A DNA stretch of 64,000 bases from Mytilus trossulus (GCF_036588685.1 NC_086381.1:63805436-63869435), one strand, 5' to 3'. Numbered from the stretch's first letter, positions 12,420-25,255 are shown. Notes: a model not told the origin generated them from the sequence alone. Program-made: numbers and translations.

Positions 12420-13920
12420 GTAAAATCTGGCGACTTCGGTGTGAGGATCCTCTCTTGTTTCCTTTCTCTCATTTGCTTTCATTTTGCAATGCTGTTTTGT
12501 TTTGTTTGATTTTTAAACGTATCAATGTGTATTATTGTTTGTTGTCTTCTCTTTTTTGTATTTCAAATAAATGCTTTGCAAAAACAGACAATGAGTACAT
12601 GACATATTTTGCTGAACCTACCAAGGAATATTGTAGATATTTTTGACACATGTCAAGTTTTATATTTTACTTATTGAAATTAATTTTACACTTTTAATAT
12701 TTTCTCTATCTTTGTTTAGTTAGCTAGCTGTCACACTGACGTATAACTGACGTCATCTTTCTGTTGTGTTATACTTAAACAACTACTAGTAGTTGTTTTG
12801 TTATCCTGTTGATGTTTATCCCTTGTATCTTATTATTCTTATAGTTGATAAAACAAATAATATATAACTTTTAGTGAATAATCTATTACCTAAATCGGCA
12901 ATCAAATATAGATTATATATAATTTTTTTTGGGTGTAAAATAAAAGCAACAGTAGTCTACCGGTGTTCAAAAGTCATAAATCGATTGAAAGAAAACAGAT
13001 CCAGGTTATAAAGTAAAACCGATGGAAACACATCACGTATGAAAGGAAAACTGAGGAACAACAGGAACACAAAAGTGCAACAAAAACAAACGCTAACTTA
13101 CATGGAAACGAACTATTTGATAACAATTGCTGTATTCCTGACTTGTTACAGGACATTTTAAGAAAAATGATGAGTTGAACCTGGTTTAATGACTAACAAA
13201 ACATCCCGCTTTCTGACAATGTAAAAATTATCGCTTCGTGACAGAAATACAGCACAAACACACACCATACCTATTTCTGCAATCATATATGGAGAATATA
13301 TTCTTTCTTTTGTGTTTAGACCATACAATTATATGTAATTAACTCACTAAGTTTTCTGTAAGCATATTAATATCACATTGCACAACATGACATGTGTATA
13401 TTCAATAGAAAGTTAATGACAGCTTAAATAACAATGATACGACAAAAGTCTCCTATTTCATTTAGCAATACATTTAAAAAAAAAACAATAAAATATGTGC
13501 CATTATACATGTAACCCAATTTTCAAAATTGTTGACACATTTAGACAAGACAGAGGACACTACCTAAGTCTTCCCTGACGTAGAACACGGACATCCCCTT
13601 ATTTTCATCTTTATATTTTCATTTGGGACCATTTTTAGCTTGACATATGTATATATCTGTCTAATCGTATATATGAAGCCCTCCAAATGTCTTTTTTTTT
13701 TATTTTGGTCGCTGGAGTGCCGTCTCGTTTCACGTTAACCCTTTTCAAAATTTATCATATTCTTCACGACAAAGCAAGATAATTTATCAATATAAAAATT
13801 TAAAAGTATATGCAATCCTCCCCCTCCCTACATGAAAGACAAAACATACACTTCATAATAAAAACAAAAACGAACTAACAACAAAGTCAGTTTTTCTTTG
13901 ATTCTAGTACAACTGTTCTT
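12420..13920. repeat. Segmental duplication shared with 58790-59490
   Basis: Between the RT fragment and the TRIM stop codon, many blocks recur in the same order at 58790-59490: the T-rich stretch, CAAATAAATGCTTTGC, CAATGAGTACATGACATATTTTG, TGTCACACTGACGTATAAC, and the ACAATGATACGACAAAAGTC block close to the TRIM end. The copy here is longer because of an inserted repeat at ~12910-13260 and further diverged sequence at 13480-13900. No independent gene is visible. Confidence 0.65.
12910..13260 (+). repeat. Dispersed repeat family B inserted in the duplicated block
   Basis: This stretch (blocks AACAGATCCAGGTTATAAA, GGAAACACATCA, TATTCCTGACTTGTTACAGGACATTTT, GAACCTGGTTTAATG, CATCCCGCTTTCTG) is a repeat I recognise from mussels. 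It is missing from the otherwise parallel sequence at ~59240-59260. It is flanked by an imperfect ~20-bp direct repeat: ACCTAAATCGGCAATCAAAT on the left and ACCTATTTCTGCAATCATAT on the right. This looks like a target duplication. Confidence 0.55.
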
Positions 13921-14044
13921 TTATAAATACGAAATGTTATTAACGTATGCAAAGTGCTTTTCATTTGTTACTAACAGCTGCTTCCTCTCTTTGTCAAAAA
14001 AAATTGCTGTCGGCCTGTCAAGACCATCTTCCTCAGTTAGTATC
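13921..14044 (-). pseudogene. TRIM copy 2, last exon piece (C-terminus) cut off by a transposon
   Basis: On the minus strand this reads from LTEEDGLDRPTAIFFD to a TAA at 13921-13923. It is the C-terminal ~40 residues of the family, matching the end of the intact copy (LTKKDGLKRTTAIFFD..). The preceding residues (SSDGKQCKQ) lie 12.6 kb away at 26656-26700. The coding sequence is interrupted at the AGTATC target duplication, so this piece and the copy 2 body belong to one former gene. Confidence 0.85.
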
Positions 14045-15045
14045 TATGGAACGCCGGAACTGTCTTATAGTGCAAATATTTAATGTGTTTTGTCGCTTTG
14101 CCGTAACGTCCTGTCATTTCTTTTTTATGTTATGTGCAGATGCCTTTATATCCTGACACGGCATCTCTGTGTTATGTCAAATTAGTAATTCGTTTGGTCA
14201 AACAATTGTATGATATGTCATTGCTAAACTTTGATGTGTAAAATATGCATTACATTATGCTGTAATTTCTATATATTCTGTGAATACTTTGGAACTTTAT
14301 GATCAACCACCGTTTCATTCTCTCATATTTTATCTATGTTGTGTCTATCCTTCTTCTACGTAAGTCAGTTTATAATTGCGTCCTGTCTCAAATGTAATTG
14401 CTATTTCAAATGTTCTAGACGTTTTGTTTTGATTCACCTTTGTTCTATGTAAATCTCATGATATTGTAGTCTTTTGGCGTTATGTTGCGTTTATACATAT
14501 GTATATCCAGTGAAAAACATAATACATCATGGTATAATTCATATGCGTTTTGCCGTACAGTTGATACTCTCTGTGAGCATTCATTACGTCATGTGCAAAT
14601 GCCTTTTACATTATGTGTAAACAACTAATACGTTTTGTGCAAACTTCGTTTACCATATGTGCATACATCGTTCACCCTATGTGCAAACATCGTTTACCTT
14701 ATGTGCAAACACCTATCACGTTATGTGCAAATACCTATTAAGTTATGTATAAAAACTACATCATTATGTGCAAACACTATTACTTTATGTGCAAATACCG
14801 TTTACATTATGTGTTAACACCTATTACGCTATGTGCAAATGCCTATTACATTATGTCCAAACATCTATGACGTTATGTGCAAACACCTATTACGTTATGT
14901 TCAAACACCTATTACGTTATGTGCAAACACCTATAACGTTATGGTAAAAAACGCTTTTTTGACACAGATTTAAAAACAAAACGCATCAGTGATATACATT
15001 TTGAAAATGAAGAAATTAAAAGTTTTACCTATCTTACAAACTGTG
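14045..15045 (+). repeat. Left terminal inverted repeat (~1 kb) of the 12.6-kb element
   Basis: It is the reverse complement of 25660-26655 over essentially its full length. Matching blocks include the outer TATGGAACGCCGGAACTG, the GACACGGCATCTCTGT block, the 22-bp repeat array and the inner TTGACACAGATT / CGCATCAGTGATATACA blocks. Identity fades past about 15045. Substitutions and small indels distinguish the two arms, so the insertion is not very recent. Confidence 0.82.
14588..14945 (+). repeat. 22-bp tandem array in the left TIR (~16 units)
   Basis: Units of about 22 bp start with the pattern TACGTTATGTGCAAAC and end with CCTAT or CGTTT. About 16 units can be counted, with scattered substitutions and one or two units of altered length. 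Weaker traces of the same motif (GTTATGTGCAGATGCCTTT) occur earlier in the arm near 14130. The open frames in this array are artefacts of the 22-bp period. Confidence 0.85.
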
Positions 15046-15049
15046 GATT

Positions 15050-17030
15050 TTTATAATTATATTGATTGATGTAAAACTGCTATGTATCTAATTTTATGGG
15101 AAATTATTTCGCTCCACTTTAAAAGTGTGCATTATGCATCCATGCTGTTGTTTTTTCTATGGTCGGGTTGTTGTCTCTTTGACATATTTCCCATTTCCAT
15201 ACTTAATTTTATTTGAAAATTTGTTCACTTTACTTGTGGAAAATTTTAACAAATATACAGACACGACTCTAAGTTTCCAAGAGGTGCAACTGAAAGGAAC
15301 AAAACGATATAAAATAGAAGATGTGGTACGAATGACAATGTAACAATTCTACACAAGAGACAAGGATGGTTTGTTATTACCCTCCCAGTATGGTTTTCAT
15401 ATGTACTAGATTAATGCTACACATGAAATGACGTCTCCCACGATTCACGTAGCAGCTAAGGAATCCTACAAAATGTTTAAGATTTTATTTTCGTTCAGTT
15501 CCTTTAACAGTTGTGAATATTATTCTGAATAACCTCTCAAGACTTATTATTTCCTCCGTCCCTGACAAGGCGTGTTGAAAAGGTGGATGTCCTGAAAAGG
15601 GGTGATCAGGTGACCCGCCCCTCTTATCTTTTTTTAAACTCACAGGGATGTTGGAAAAATTTGATCCGATTTTGGATCAGGCAGGTAGACGGGTGTAACA
15701 AAAAGCTGCATTTTCTCAAAAAAAAACCACCTATTTTTTTTATATTAAAAACTGCCTTATCCTGTATTCCACAATAATGACGCATACCCATATTATTCTG
15801 GATGAAAGGGTTATCAGCCTTTTTTCACCTTCACTGGCCATACTCGAAATTAAATCCCGTTGTCTATAAGAATGATTAAATAATTTCGTTGCTAAAATTG
15901 TCGTTTAAAGCACCATGAAACAATTGCCAGCTAGCTCCCAGTTTCAAAAATCTTTAAATGTGCAGTATGTCAATGATACGATTTGAGTTCTTAAAATTAA
16001 TCAAGATAATATAAGGACAATAAGACATTTGTAAAAAATATAAAACCCTTGTTATGATTTATTACCATTTGAGAACATCTTTATGTTAAAGATATGAATC
16101 AAAGTACTGTAATACTGAACATCGGATGACCGCAAGTTCTTGTGGACGGTCACAAGCACTTGTCTCAGAAAACCAAATCACATCTCTTTACCTGAAAGTG
16201 ACGTTAAGGTACAGATATATTTTTTTTCTGTGCGTGGATGATAAATTCAAGCTCATCGTAGAAGTGATACAAATTAGTAGACTCTGTTTTTTTGTTATAC
16301 AATATTTTGATATTTGTAAATTACAGTTACATGTATGTATAATTTTCATCCATTTGTATATCATTATATTGCACTATATTAATTATAGTGCTGTGCAAGT
16401 GCATGGTGGACACTCCTCTGTAATATTTCGATTTTTCTAATAGTAGATTGCATTTGAGTGGGCATTCATATTTTCCAGCAAAACATTCAATGTCCCACGC
16501 AGAGAGAGAGGACAAAGACAGATAACTCTGCATGGGATATCGCAAAGGTTCTTGAGATATTCCTCCACATGCGGTAACACACTTTTCTGTACGTGTGTAT
16601 AAATATTAAAGTTGGTTTTACTTTATTTATGTTTCTAACGAGTTAAACGAAATTTTCATATTATTAATTTATGTTAAAAAAAAAAACCACTATTTATTTT
16701 CTCTTTTTGATTTCTCAATCAATAACCAGTGGCGGAAACAGAATTTTTGAAAATGGTGGAGCTGAGTTAGTTGGTTCTATAAGCAGTTTTATTAAGAGGG
16801 GGCTCGGGACTGAGTTTTGCCCTGCTAATTAAAAAAAATACAAGATAAGAGGTGGCGAGAAAATATCTTTGTTCTCAGTCAATATAATCTAAATAGACGC
16901 ATATATAATGTGTTGACCTTGTCAACAGTTTTTAATTCATCAATGTAATTTGGCGCCTTCCAAACCCATATGTTATAATTATGTATGCAAGATATGGCGA
17001 CCTATGAAATGACCCGCTTGGTGCAGATGG
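15050..17030. other. Interior of the 12.6-kb element, no gene
   Basis: Only repeat scraps are visible. One is a family D tail near 15140-15200 (GGTCGGGTTGTTGTCTCTTTGACATA) and another is a family C/E head near 15318-15380 (AGATGTGGTACGAATG). The open frames of 60-104 codons lack motifs and overlap low-complexity sequence. Confidence 0.5.
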
Positions 17031-17034
17031 AAAA

Positions 17035-17215
17035 GAACATTACATAAATAAGGCCGTTAGTGCTCTCGTTTGTTTATTGTTGACTATCTGGTATGGGCTT
17101 TGCTCAATGTTGAAGGCCGTACGGTGACCCTAAAATTGTAAATTCCTGTGTCATTTTGGTCTCTTGTGGAGAGTAGTCTCATTGGCAGTCATACCACGTC
17201 TTCTTTTTTTTTATA
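17035..17215 (-). repeat. Dispersed repeat family E
   Basis: Blocks TAAGGCCGTTAG, TATGGGCTTTGCTCA, GTTGAAGGCCGTACGGTGACC, TTTTGGTCTCTTGTGGAGAG and CATACCACGTCTTCT are in the order of a high-copy mussel repeat. A second copy at 17735-18085 matches closely, and reverse-oriented copies lie at 34085 and 34755. Confidence 0.65.
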
Positions 17216-17734
17216 TCAACTTATTTTCCGTTCACATTTTCCGTAAAGAAATGAGGTAGCATTTTGTTTTTTACATGTAGCTTTTTTGCTTCGAATAACA
17301 GGGCAGAGCTTTTAGTTTCAGTCGATATACACGGCATCTTGAAACAATTACTTTTCACATATAAATTATGTTGGGTTGCTTCATGATGTGGCTGAAATTC
17401 AGCAACAACTATTGGCTAAAATGAGATAAATATTTACAGACTGTTCTCTTCTGAGGACATCAAATTCCGGAAAATTAACTGTGTGTATTACATTTCAGAT
17501 CAAATGTTATTAATTCATGGTAGTTTCATTATGCATAAAATACTCATTGAAATTAAAAAAATATAATATCAATCATTAATACGTTTTTACTTGCAATGCT
17601 AATCTTCAATATGTAGACGTTACGAACGATGCTCGTGCCTATAAGCGTAACATACGTTATCGCTAAAATCTGACGTTTTTCGTGGTTTAGACGCTACACG
17701 AATACTTCTAGAATAAGTAAAGTTAATGTACCTG

Positions 17735-18085
17735 TCTAGTTAGGGGGAGGGTTGGGATCCCGCTAACATGTTTAACCCCGCCACACTATGTTTTATGTGC
17801 CTGTCCCTAGTCCATGTAGACAGGAGCCCGTAATTCAGTGGTTGTCGGTTGTTTATGTGTTACATATTTGTATTTCGTTCCTTTTAAATAAATTTGGCTC
17901 TTAGTTTTCCCGTTTAAATTGTTTTACATTGTCATTGCGGGGCCTTTTATAGCTGACTATGCAGCATGGGCTTTACTCATTGTTGAAGTCCGTACGGTGA
18001 CCTATAATTGTTAATGTCTGTGTTATTTTGGTCTCTTGTGGAGATTTAATTTTCTCATTGGCAATCATACCTCATCTTCTGCGGA
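17735..18085 (-). repeat. Dispersed repeat family D/E, longer copy
   Basis: It starts in the block GGGGGAGGGTTGGGATC, passes ACATGTTTAACCCCGCC, and ends in the same tail as 17035-17215. The first half also recurs at 42410-42470 and 57840-57900, where it follows RT-like sequence. This suggests that the family D part is the 3' UTR of a retroelement. Confidence 0.6.
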
Positions 18086-18456
18086 ACCCCCAATTACGGC
18101 TTCAGTTGTTCTCGACAATTGTCGGTATGGGGGCTTTATACTTCAAATGGCATTATTTATGCAGTCTTTGTAAGTACCAAACAAATAGTTTTCACAAGAA
18201 TAACATGACAGATACGTAACTGTCAAATAAGCATCATTCAAAGAAGAAGAAAAAACTTGATAGAGACTTTTAATATTAGGAACGATTTAAAAGATATTGT
18301 GTCACGATCTATACTCCCGATTCGGCGCTTACAATACATTAACTTAGTGTCGTTCAAATGTTTTCCGCAATATTTAAAAAAAATCTACCGCAGATTGTAT
18401 TATTTCGTTCCCGCGGAAAGAAAAATTATGTCTACTTGAAAAAGCCCCCGGCTGCG

Positions 18457-20612
18457 TCCTAATAGAGGTAACCGGTGAGACCACGAATAACGTACGAATC
18501 ACGAACGTATCACCTAATTTGCCGTATGACACGAAGCGGGATCATTAATTTCAAGTTGGGATACCTAACTGTTCATGAGTATCTCGCTTTGATTATAAGT
18601 GCATTTTTTTAATTGATTGATACGCTTACTGCCTATTTTATTCTTTTTATTTTATAAGTCATCGTCAGTCTCTGAGCATTTTCTGTTGGGAGTGGAAGGG
18701 GGGGGGGGGTATATTTTTTAGAACAAAATATTTTGATTCTGATTTTGGTAAAATATTCTGGCCAGCACCTAGAGTAGAAAACGACCGTTTGATTTGTAGG
18801 GGGAGGGTTGAAATATAAAGGCAGGACATGCCATAAGAAAAGATAAAAAGATAGGCTCTCTTACTTTTCATTATTGCAAACTTGAAGCTTTTAAAAACAA
18901 GTAATAACTTTAATTAGATGCAGTTCCAAACCACACATCACGCGTTGAAATTGTGACCAAAACATTAGTTTAGGGTCCGATCATTTAACTTGCATGGAAA
19001 AGGGGGAATTTTTAAAAATAAATAACTTGATTCCAAATTCTTAGATACTGAACGAATAAAGAATGGCTAGAAATGGCAGAGGCAAAAAAAAATTCTGACG
19101 AGAAAATTGAACATGTCCTTCCTTGAACATGTCCTTCCCCCAGCCTCATTTTCAATTTAAATGACTGGTCTCTTAGTTCAAAATTTCTGCCCCAATCATA
19201 GATTCGCCTGATAATTTTCGTCTAGGCATTTTCTTGGGCCTGAAATTACCGGCCAAGTCATATAATAAGGTTTAAATTCCATGCCCAGTCATGTATTTGA
19301 CGAGTTGAAAAATGACCAATTCTAGCGGAACGTCTGTATAATATATATACTTTTATATAGGAAGTGACCCCTCCTTCGGCGCATACATGCAATGCTTTAG
19401 AAAGAATAAACTGAAAATTTGTATTAATTCGAATCATTGTTTAGAATGAGCTAAATAACAAAAAAGGGGAGATTCCTTCTAATCTTTGTACTTAGGGAAA
19501 AAAGAAAAAATCGAATACCAATTTTGGCGTTTTATTCTTTTTTCCCGGACCAAATATACTAAATAATACCAGCAACACCGCATACTAAATGGGGGTTAGT
19601 AGACGATCCTTTGATTCTAGGATTGGAGCTGGCAGGTCACGTAAATAAATTTGTTGGTCAGGAAAATAATAGGTATAAATAAGCTGGCTCCCACCTAAAA
19701 TTAACTGGCTTCCAAATTCTATTATACAGTATGTAAAATGATACATGTGTAATAAATAATCTTGCGTGTAGCAGTGAATTTTTTTTCTAAAATAAATAAT
19801 CTGACCAAATCTACCCGGCCGATCCCCTCAGAATCAAATGATCGCCTCCTTATACCCTCCTCAAAGATAGATGATCGATACCCGCTTTATCTGCGATATA
19901 AAATAATATATAGGCAAATGACGGGGGAAAATGGGGGTGGGTGTCTAACTGATTTTTTTTATTATAGGTTGCAAATTTCTTGTAAGGGATTGCAAGAAAT
20001 TTGAGATTAACGTGAAAAGGTGGGTTTCTTTCGGAAATAATTTATTTGATTTTGAATTCTAAGGAAGAAAAACTTATCTTGGATAATTACCACAAAAAAT
20101 AGTTTTAAATTTAAAAAAAAAAAAGAAATTTGGCGCGCCACATAATTTATTTTAAGATAAACGGTCGGTCCCTACTAGTTAAAATGTTTTATTTTAAACA
20201 AATATATTCAATATCATCTGTATGTTTTTCTTTCCAACACATGCACCGTGGTCAATTAATAGATTGTCCCCATGATTAAATCATGCTATCATTCCACGTG
20301 ACTATTAAAAGTGTAGAAGGTGACCACCACAGGTATACATTTATACGTACTGCTTCGTTTTGACCGTACATAGGCACTTCCGGTATATAAGTTAAAGATA
20401 CATAGTCTTACATATCCATCCTTATAGTTGCAAGCTCGTATTGTATCGTTGTTTTCTAATAAAGCGAACTTTGTGAGGTGTCATGGGGGTATTTTAGTCG
20501 ATTATTCGATTTTAATAAACTTTACCCAATATGGAAATCACTGCTCCTAATACGTTCGTTCGTCATTATTCGTCGGTTCGTGATCTCACCGGTTACCTCT
20601 AATAGAGGTTTC
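18457..20612. repeat. ~60-bp inverted repeat pair, 2.1 kb apart
   Basis: The block CTAATAGAGGTAACCGGTGA with the following ~40 bp (18459-18520) recurs inverted at 20548-20600. The right end contains the small palindrome CCTCTAATAGAGG. A weaker third match (TCTGGAAACCTCTAAT) lies at 23532-23547. The pair could be the ends of a 2.1-kb transposon, but I see no coding sequence between them and no clear target duplication. Confidence 0.45.
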
Positions 20613-20614
20613 CA

Positions 20615-21780
20615 GATTTGCTACCGTTCCAACCGTAGTACTAGTGGGAGCCGTCATTTAACTTTTGAAAATTATTGATGTATACACTTTATATCAACTA
20701 ATGTTTTAGGAATCATATGCATAACTGTTTAGAGAATTTTTAGCTGTAATTTGGGACTAATTTCATGTGGTTTCTTCTTGTATTTGTAGAAAACAATAGT
20801 GTGTGCACTCGATTATGCTTTCAAGCAACCGTTGCAAGTAACCGTCGGTACGAAAGGTTTATAGTTAAGAGTTATTTCCCCGTGAAACTACATAGATAGA
20901 AAGAAGCTAAATTACAAAACAAATTTAAAACTTTATAAATTTTGTTTGTAATAACTTTATGTATCATAATAAAATGTTAAAGTTTTGTATTTATTTTGGT
21001 AATTTTTTAAAAAACATGATCAAATAAAATGTATTTGAACAAAATAAATTGACCTTAATAACAAAAGAAAAATGACAAAATTAATATAAAACCAAATTGT
21101 TGTTCAGGCAGTGCGTGAGAGGTCTAGTACACTTGTGAAGAGATATAGAAAAAAAGTCCAGAGAGACATCATCAGACTTACCTTAAAAAAATTAATACTC
21201 CGTTACAAGAAACCGAAGTTGTCAAAACGCGTGATATCTGATTACTGTACTGACTACGTATGTCATTTTACTTAATAACGTTGCCTTGTGATAACTTTGT
21301 GTAATATGTAATATATCTGTTGTATATATACATTTTGTATGTTGAAGAATTGAATAAAGATTAAAAAAAAATCAGACATCCGGAATGAAGTTATAAAAAA
21401 TACAAGGTCGTTTACATCTTCAATTTGAACAATTATGCATAGAGATATGGCTGTTATCGTATTTACTTGGCATCCTTCCTTTTTGGACAATTATCTTTAC
21501 CGTCGGGCTTGAAGTTTTTCTTTATAAAAAAAACCCCTCATAAAATCAATATGCTCTATAAAGGAGTAAGTTCGGTAAGGGCCATATTTGGCCCAAATTA
21601 TAAAATTCATAGTTACAAGACAATAAATGTTTTAAATTGCCTTAAAGACATGTGAGAAAGATAAACAGAACTGTTTTTGTCAAAGTTTTATTCCAACACG
21701 TTGATTTTTACATCCCAAAAAGGTGAAGATAAGGGATTTTAGTGAAATTTGAGAAAATCAGCTGCATTTCAACCAAATTC
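20615..21780. other. Interior of the 12.6-kb element, no gene
   Basis: AT-rich sequence with short open frames only. Nothing recognisable was found. Confidence 0.5.
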
Positions 21781-21785
21781 AGGAC

Positions 21786-21903
21786 CAGGAAACATAGAGC
21801 GCAGGCGTCGACAAACTTAATATTCAAATAAGACATGTGAAATGTCTTCACAAACATTATTTCAAAAGATCTTTGTTGTCGACGTTTGCGCTCTATGTTT
21901 CCT
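21786..21903. mobile_element. Short foldback element (~30-bp arms)
   Basis: CAGGAAACATAGAGCGCA at 21786-21803 reappears inverted at the other end (TGCGCTCTATGTTTCCTG, 21886-21903). Pairing continues through CGTCGACAA. The loop is about 60 bp and AT-rich. Confidence 0.7.
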
Positions 21904-21904
21904 G

Positions 21905-22945
21905 TCCAATAATCTATGGCAATTTACCCATTTTCATTGATTTTTTGGAGAAAAATCAATATGAGTACAACTTGTGACGTCATAATGAAACGCAGAAACG
22001 TAAAATTTTCAACAAAATGGTTGATTTCCTTTGTAGTCACTGTATTAGCTATAATTTATTGTGATATTGGTCAATAAATCCGAACTTGAAATTAACGCTA
22101 AAAAAGAGGGCCATTTTAGGACCTTACCGAACATACTCCTTTTAGAAACATGCCCTTTTTTAATATCTTTTTCGCAGTAAGCCGAGAGAGAAAACTCAGA
22201 AAAACTGGAGTTAAACTATTTTAAGTAATATCGTTTTCATGATAATAGTACATATAAATCTGAACCAAATTACAAAGAAACATTTACCAACCGATGAAAA
22301 TGATCCTTAATTTTGAGTCCATAAATCAGTTGTAAATGGTGCAAAAGACATTATATAGCAACACAGTATTTTCCGTAGAACATTACGAAGAGTTAGAAAG
22401 ACATTATTCATATTGCATTAGACTAAGTGTAAATATAGCGTAAAATTATTGCCGTTATCAGTGAACAAAATACGCTGTGTTGTATGAAGTTTTTCTGGCA
22501 ATGCTGTACGACAAAAGGATTAATGGATGGATATTGGTTTAATATTACCCCTCGTAGATTATATTATACTACTCGCAGGCATGTGCAATTTTACTCGCGA
22601 CAATATTTACAAATATTAATGTAATAACAATATCTAGTGACATAACAATAATAAGCTAACACGATGAAGTAACAGCGTGATGATAAATATTTCTACTCAA
22701 AAAATGGTTTTCGTTAGTGTCATAAAATTTATATACATTCTTTAAGTAATTAATATAATCAACAATTTTATTAAAAGTTCAGTGACAAAATATAAGGAAA
22801 GAGATAGATCGATAGTTTTACAATGTGAGTTGCGTTTGATGAAAAAATGTTGCTCAAATGATCGAAAAGATAGCTTAATTAATACAAATTTATTTAATGA
22901 GAAATCAATACAATTTTGAACTCATTTTTGCCATTAGCACGTGTA
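21905..22945. other. Interior of the 12.6-kb element, no gene
   Basis: AT-rich and without recognisable coding sequence or repeat. Confidence 0.45.
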
Positions 22946-22952
22946 CTAGTTC

Positions 22953-23107
22953 AGTGACGCATCCAGAACTTTTCATAAAAGGGGGGGGGGGGGGGGGGGC
23001 GCTCCATACATGCTTCAGTGATTCCCTATATAATCAACCAAATTTTTGCCACGAAAAAGGGGGGGGGGGGCGGTCCCCAAGCCCCCTTCCCCTGGATCCG
23101 TCTATGT
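22953..23107. mobile_element. Small MITE with poly-G tracts
   Basis: The ends CAGTGACGCATCCAG and CTGGATCCGTCTATG are imperfect inverted repeats of a MITE type I know from molluscs. Inside are a G tract of ~19 at 22981-22999 and another of ~12 at 23059-23070, each next to a CCCC-rich counterpart or A-rich bases. The tract lengths may be assembly approximations. Confidence 0.55.
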
Positions 23108-23109
23108 AG

Positions 23110-25255
23110 TCATTAACGACACCAGTAAGGTACAAGTAAGATATTATTAATAAGTAATTTCTAATTATTCCAATTTATATTTAAGTATTAAAAAACATTC
23201 TTTATTCTAATCCTTTTCTTAATATACAAAAAACAGAATATAGCCATACAGAAACGCAAATCTATATTTAGAATATAAAGGTCGAGGCAACTCAGTTCCA
23301 GTAAGGACTGTTTGATTCATTCTCTTGTGCACAAAATAAATGTTATCGTATAATATCACGTGCAAGGTTTTCTTGAAGCAGTGAAATCGTAATAAAATAA
23401 AAGATAACGGTTTTTATCACTGATATGCAATTTTGTTTCTCTATTTTTATCATGATACATACAATAATCTCATGCATTAAATGAAACCTCCAAAACAGCA
23501 CCAACGGTTGTGTTACGTACCAACCGTACCTTCTGGAAACCTCTAATATCCCTTTCACGAAGTTTCGAAGAATAATTTCAAATAAAAATTTCATATTCGT
23601 GTTGGAAACTAATGTCGGTTTAGTAACATTCAAAAACAATTTCGTGACTTATACTGAACCGATAATATAAAGTGATAATACACGAAATATCCGGCAAACT
23701 TTCTTCTCCATCTGATGTCCAGCGAATTTGTCTTAAAGTTCTCTCAAGTAATTCAACATGTTGCCCGGTTTAGTGTATTTTCTGACAAGTGTAATTTATT
23801 TCTTAGTTTTTACAGTAATATATTCGTATCGATTCAAAGAAACATTGGGAGCATCATCCGAAACATTCTTCGTCCGTAAATTTTAAAGAAGACTCTTTAG
23901 TGCTATAAGATAGAAACGCCAAAAAAAATGCTCGTACAATTACGCACCCAAGTTTTACTTGTTTAAACTTGCAAGTGCTGCACTTAATTTTAAATTTGCG
24001 AGTAAAAATAAAACATCTAGTCACCAATTTTCAAACATTGTTTTCTCGGAAAGTACGAATGCAATGGAGATCAATATAGATAATTTGAAAAGATTAGAAA
24101 AATAACATGTCTATATAAGACTTTGATTGACGACTATAAAGTGCAAAACTAATCATCGTTTTCGTTTATTTCGACTGGACGCAACATTTTTGTAAAAAAT
24201 AAACGCGTGACATTTTATTCACCAAATTAAAAAATGTAGGATCTTTTTTGTTTTTATGTTTGATCGATTTTGCCTTTGAAATTAATTAATTACAAAAAAT
24301 AGCATCAAACTAGCTATACCATTTTCTCACCTGATGACATCATTATCCGTATTTTTTTAACTGTTTTCGTTAAAGTAGTTTCGAGATGGGACACTATGAA
24401 ACTTTGCAGATTTGCATGGCGTAACAGAATAAGACGCCATTAGCCGTAAAAAAATTATATCATAGTGGGTTGTCATTTGATGGCAATTCGCGGCAACAAA
24501 CAAAATAATAAAAATCGGCGAAAAAAAAATAGAAAAGAAGGCTTAATAAATCCAGCACAATGATATCTTTGTTTTACTTAAAATACGTTTTTTCTGCACC
24601 TGTAGCGCATTTTTAGTCACAAAACATACAAAAACGTAAACGGTACGAACATCGCGCGTAACGTCGTACGATTTGTTTGCTTAAAATGTTCCTGTACAAT
24701 GTTTTCAAAAATGCATTACATGTATTTTATGACTTTTGTCAATTTAGGCACACCTCCAGAGAGACACATCTCGAGAATCGTGTCTATATAATTGTAATTC
24801 TAATATGACGTCCTTCAAACGCTTTGAGTACACACCCGTGGTAAAATATGAATATATTGGTTGGGCTGTTCCGATTGTACTCCCACGTCATATGATTGTT
24901 TATGGTTGAAGTACACGACGTCATAGAGAGATGACGTAATAATTTAAGCATTTTACGGGAAAATACACGCTTCTGATACCGAAAATCATCACAACAAGGA
25001 AACGTAAACAAAAGATGCTAAAATGTGGTATAAGCCCTTTTTTGATATACATAGAAAAAATATAAGTAAATTGTCATTAAAATTAATCCAAATCTATCTA
25101 AACATGTTATTGTAAATAGTTTGAGCGTTTTGCTTATTCTGTTTGCTCCGTTTTTTACTGCCAGTCTTAAAGTGCGTTAATTTATGGGAACGGCAAATGT
25201 TTGCCTCCACCTAGAGCGCTTCGATCCAAAAGAATTGCCGTATTTGTCTTATTAG
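23110..25255. other. Interior of the 12.6-kb element, no gene
   Basis: Nothing coding is visible; the open frames (60-98 codons) have no motif. There is a short match to the 18.5/20.6-kb inverted repeat at 23532-23547. Confidence 0.45.

Noticed and set aside
22980-23070. Gly-rich peptide from the poly-G tracts
   Set aside because: The apparent coding is translation of homopolymers inside a small MITE.
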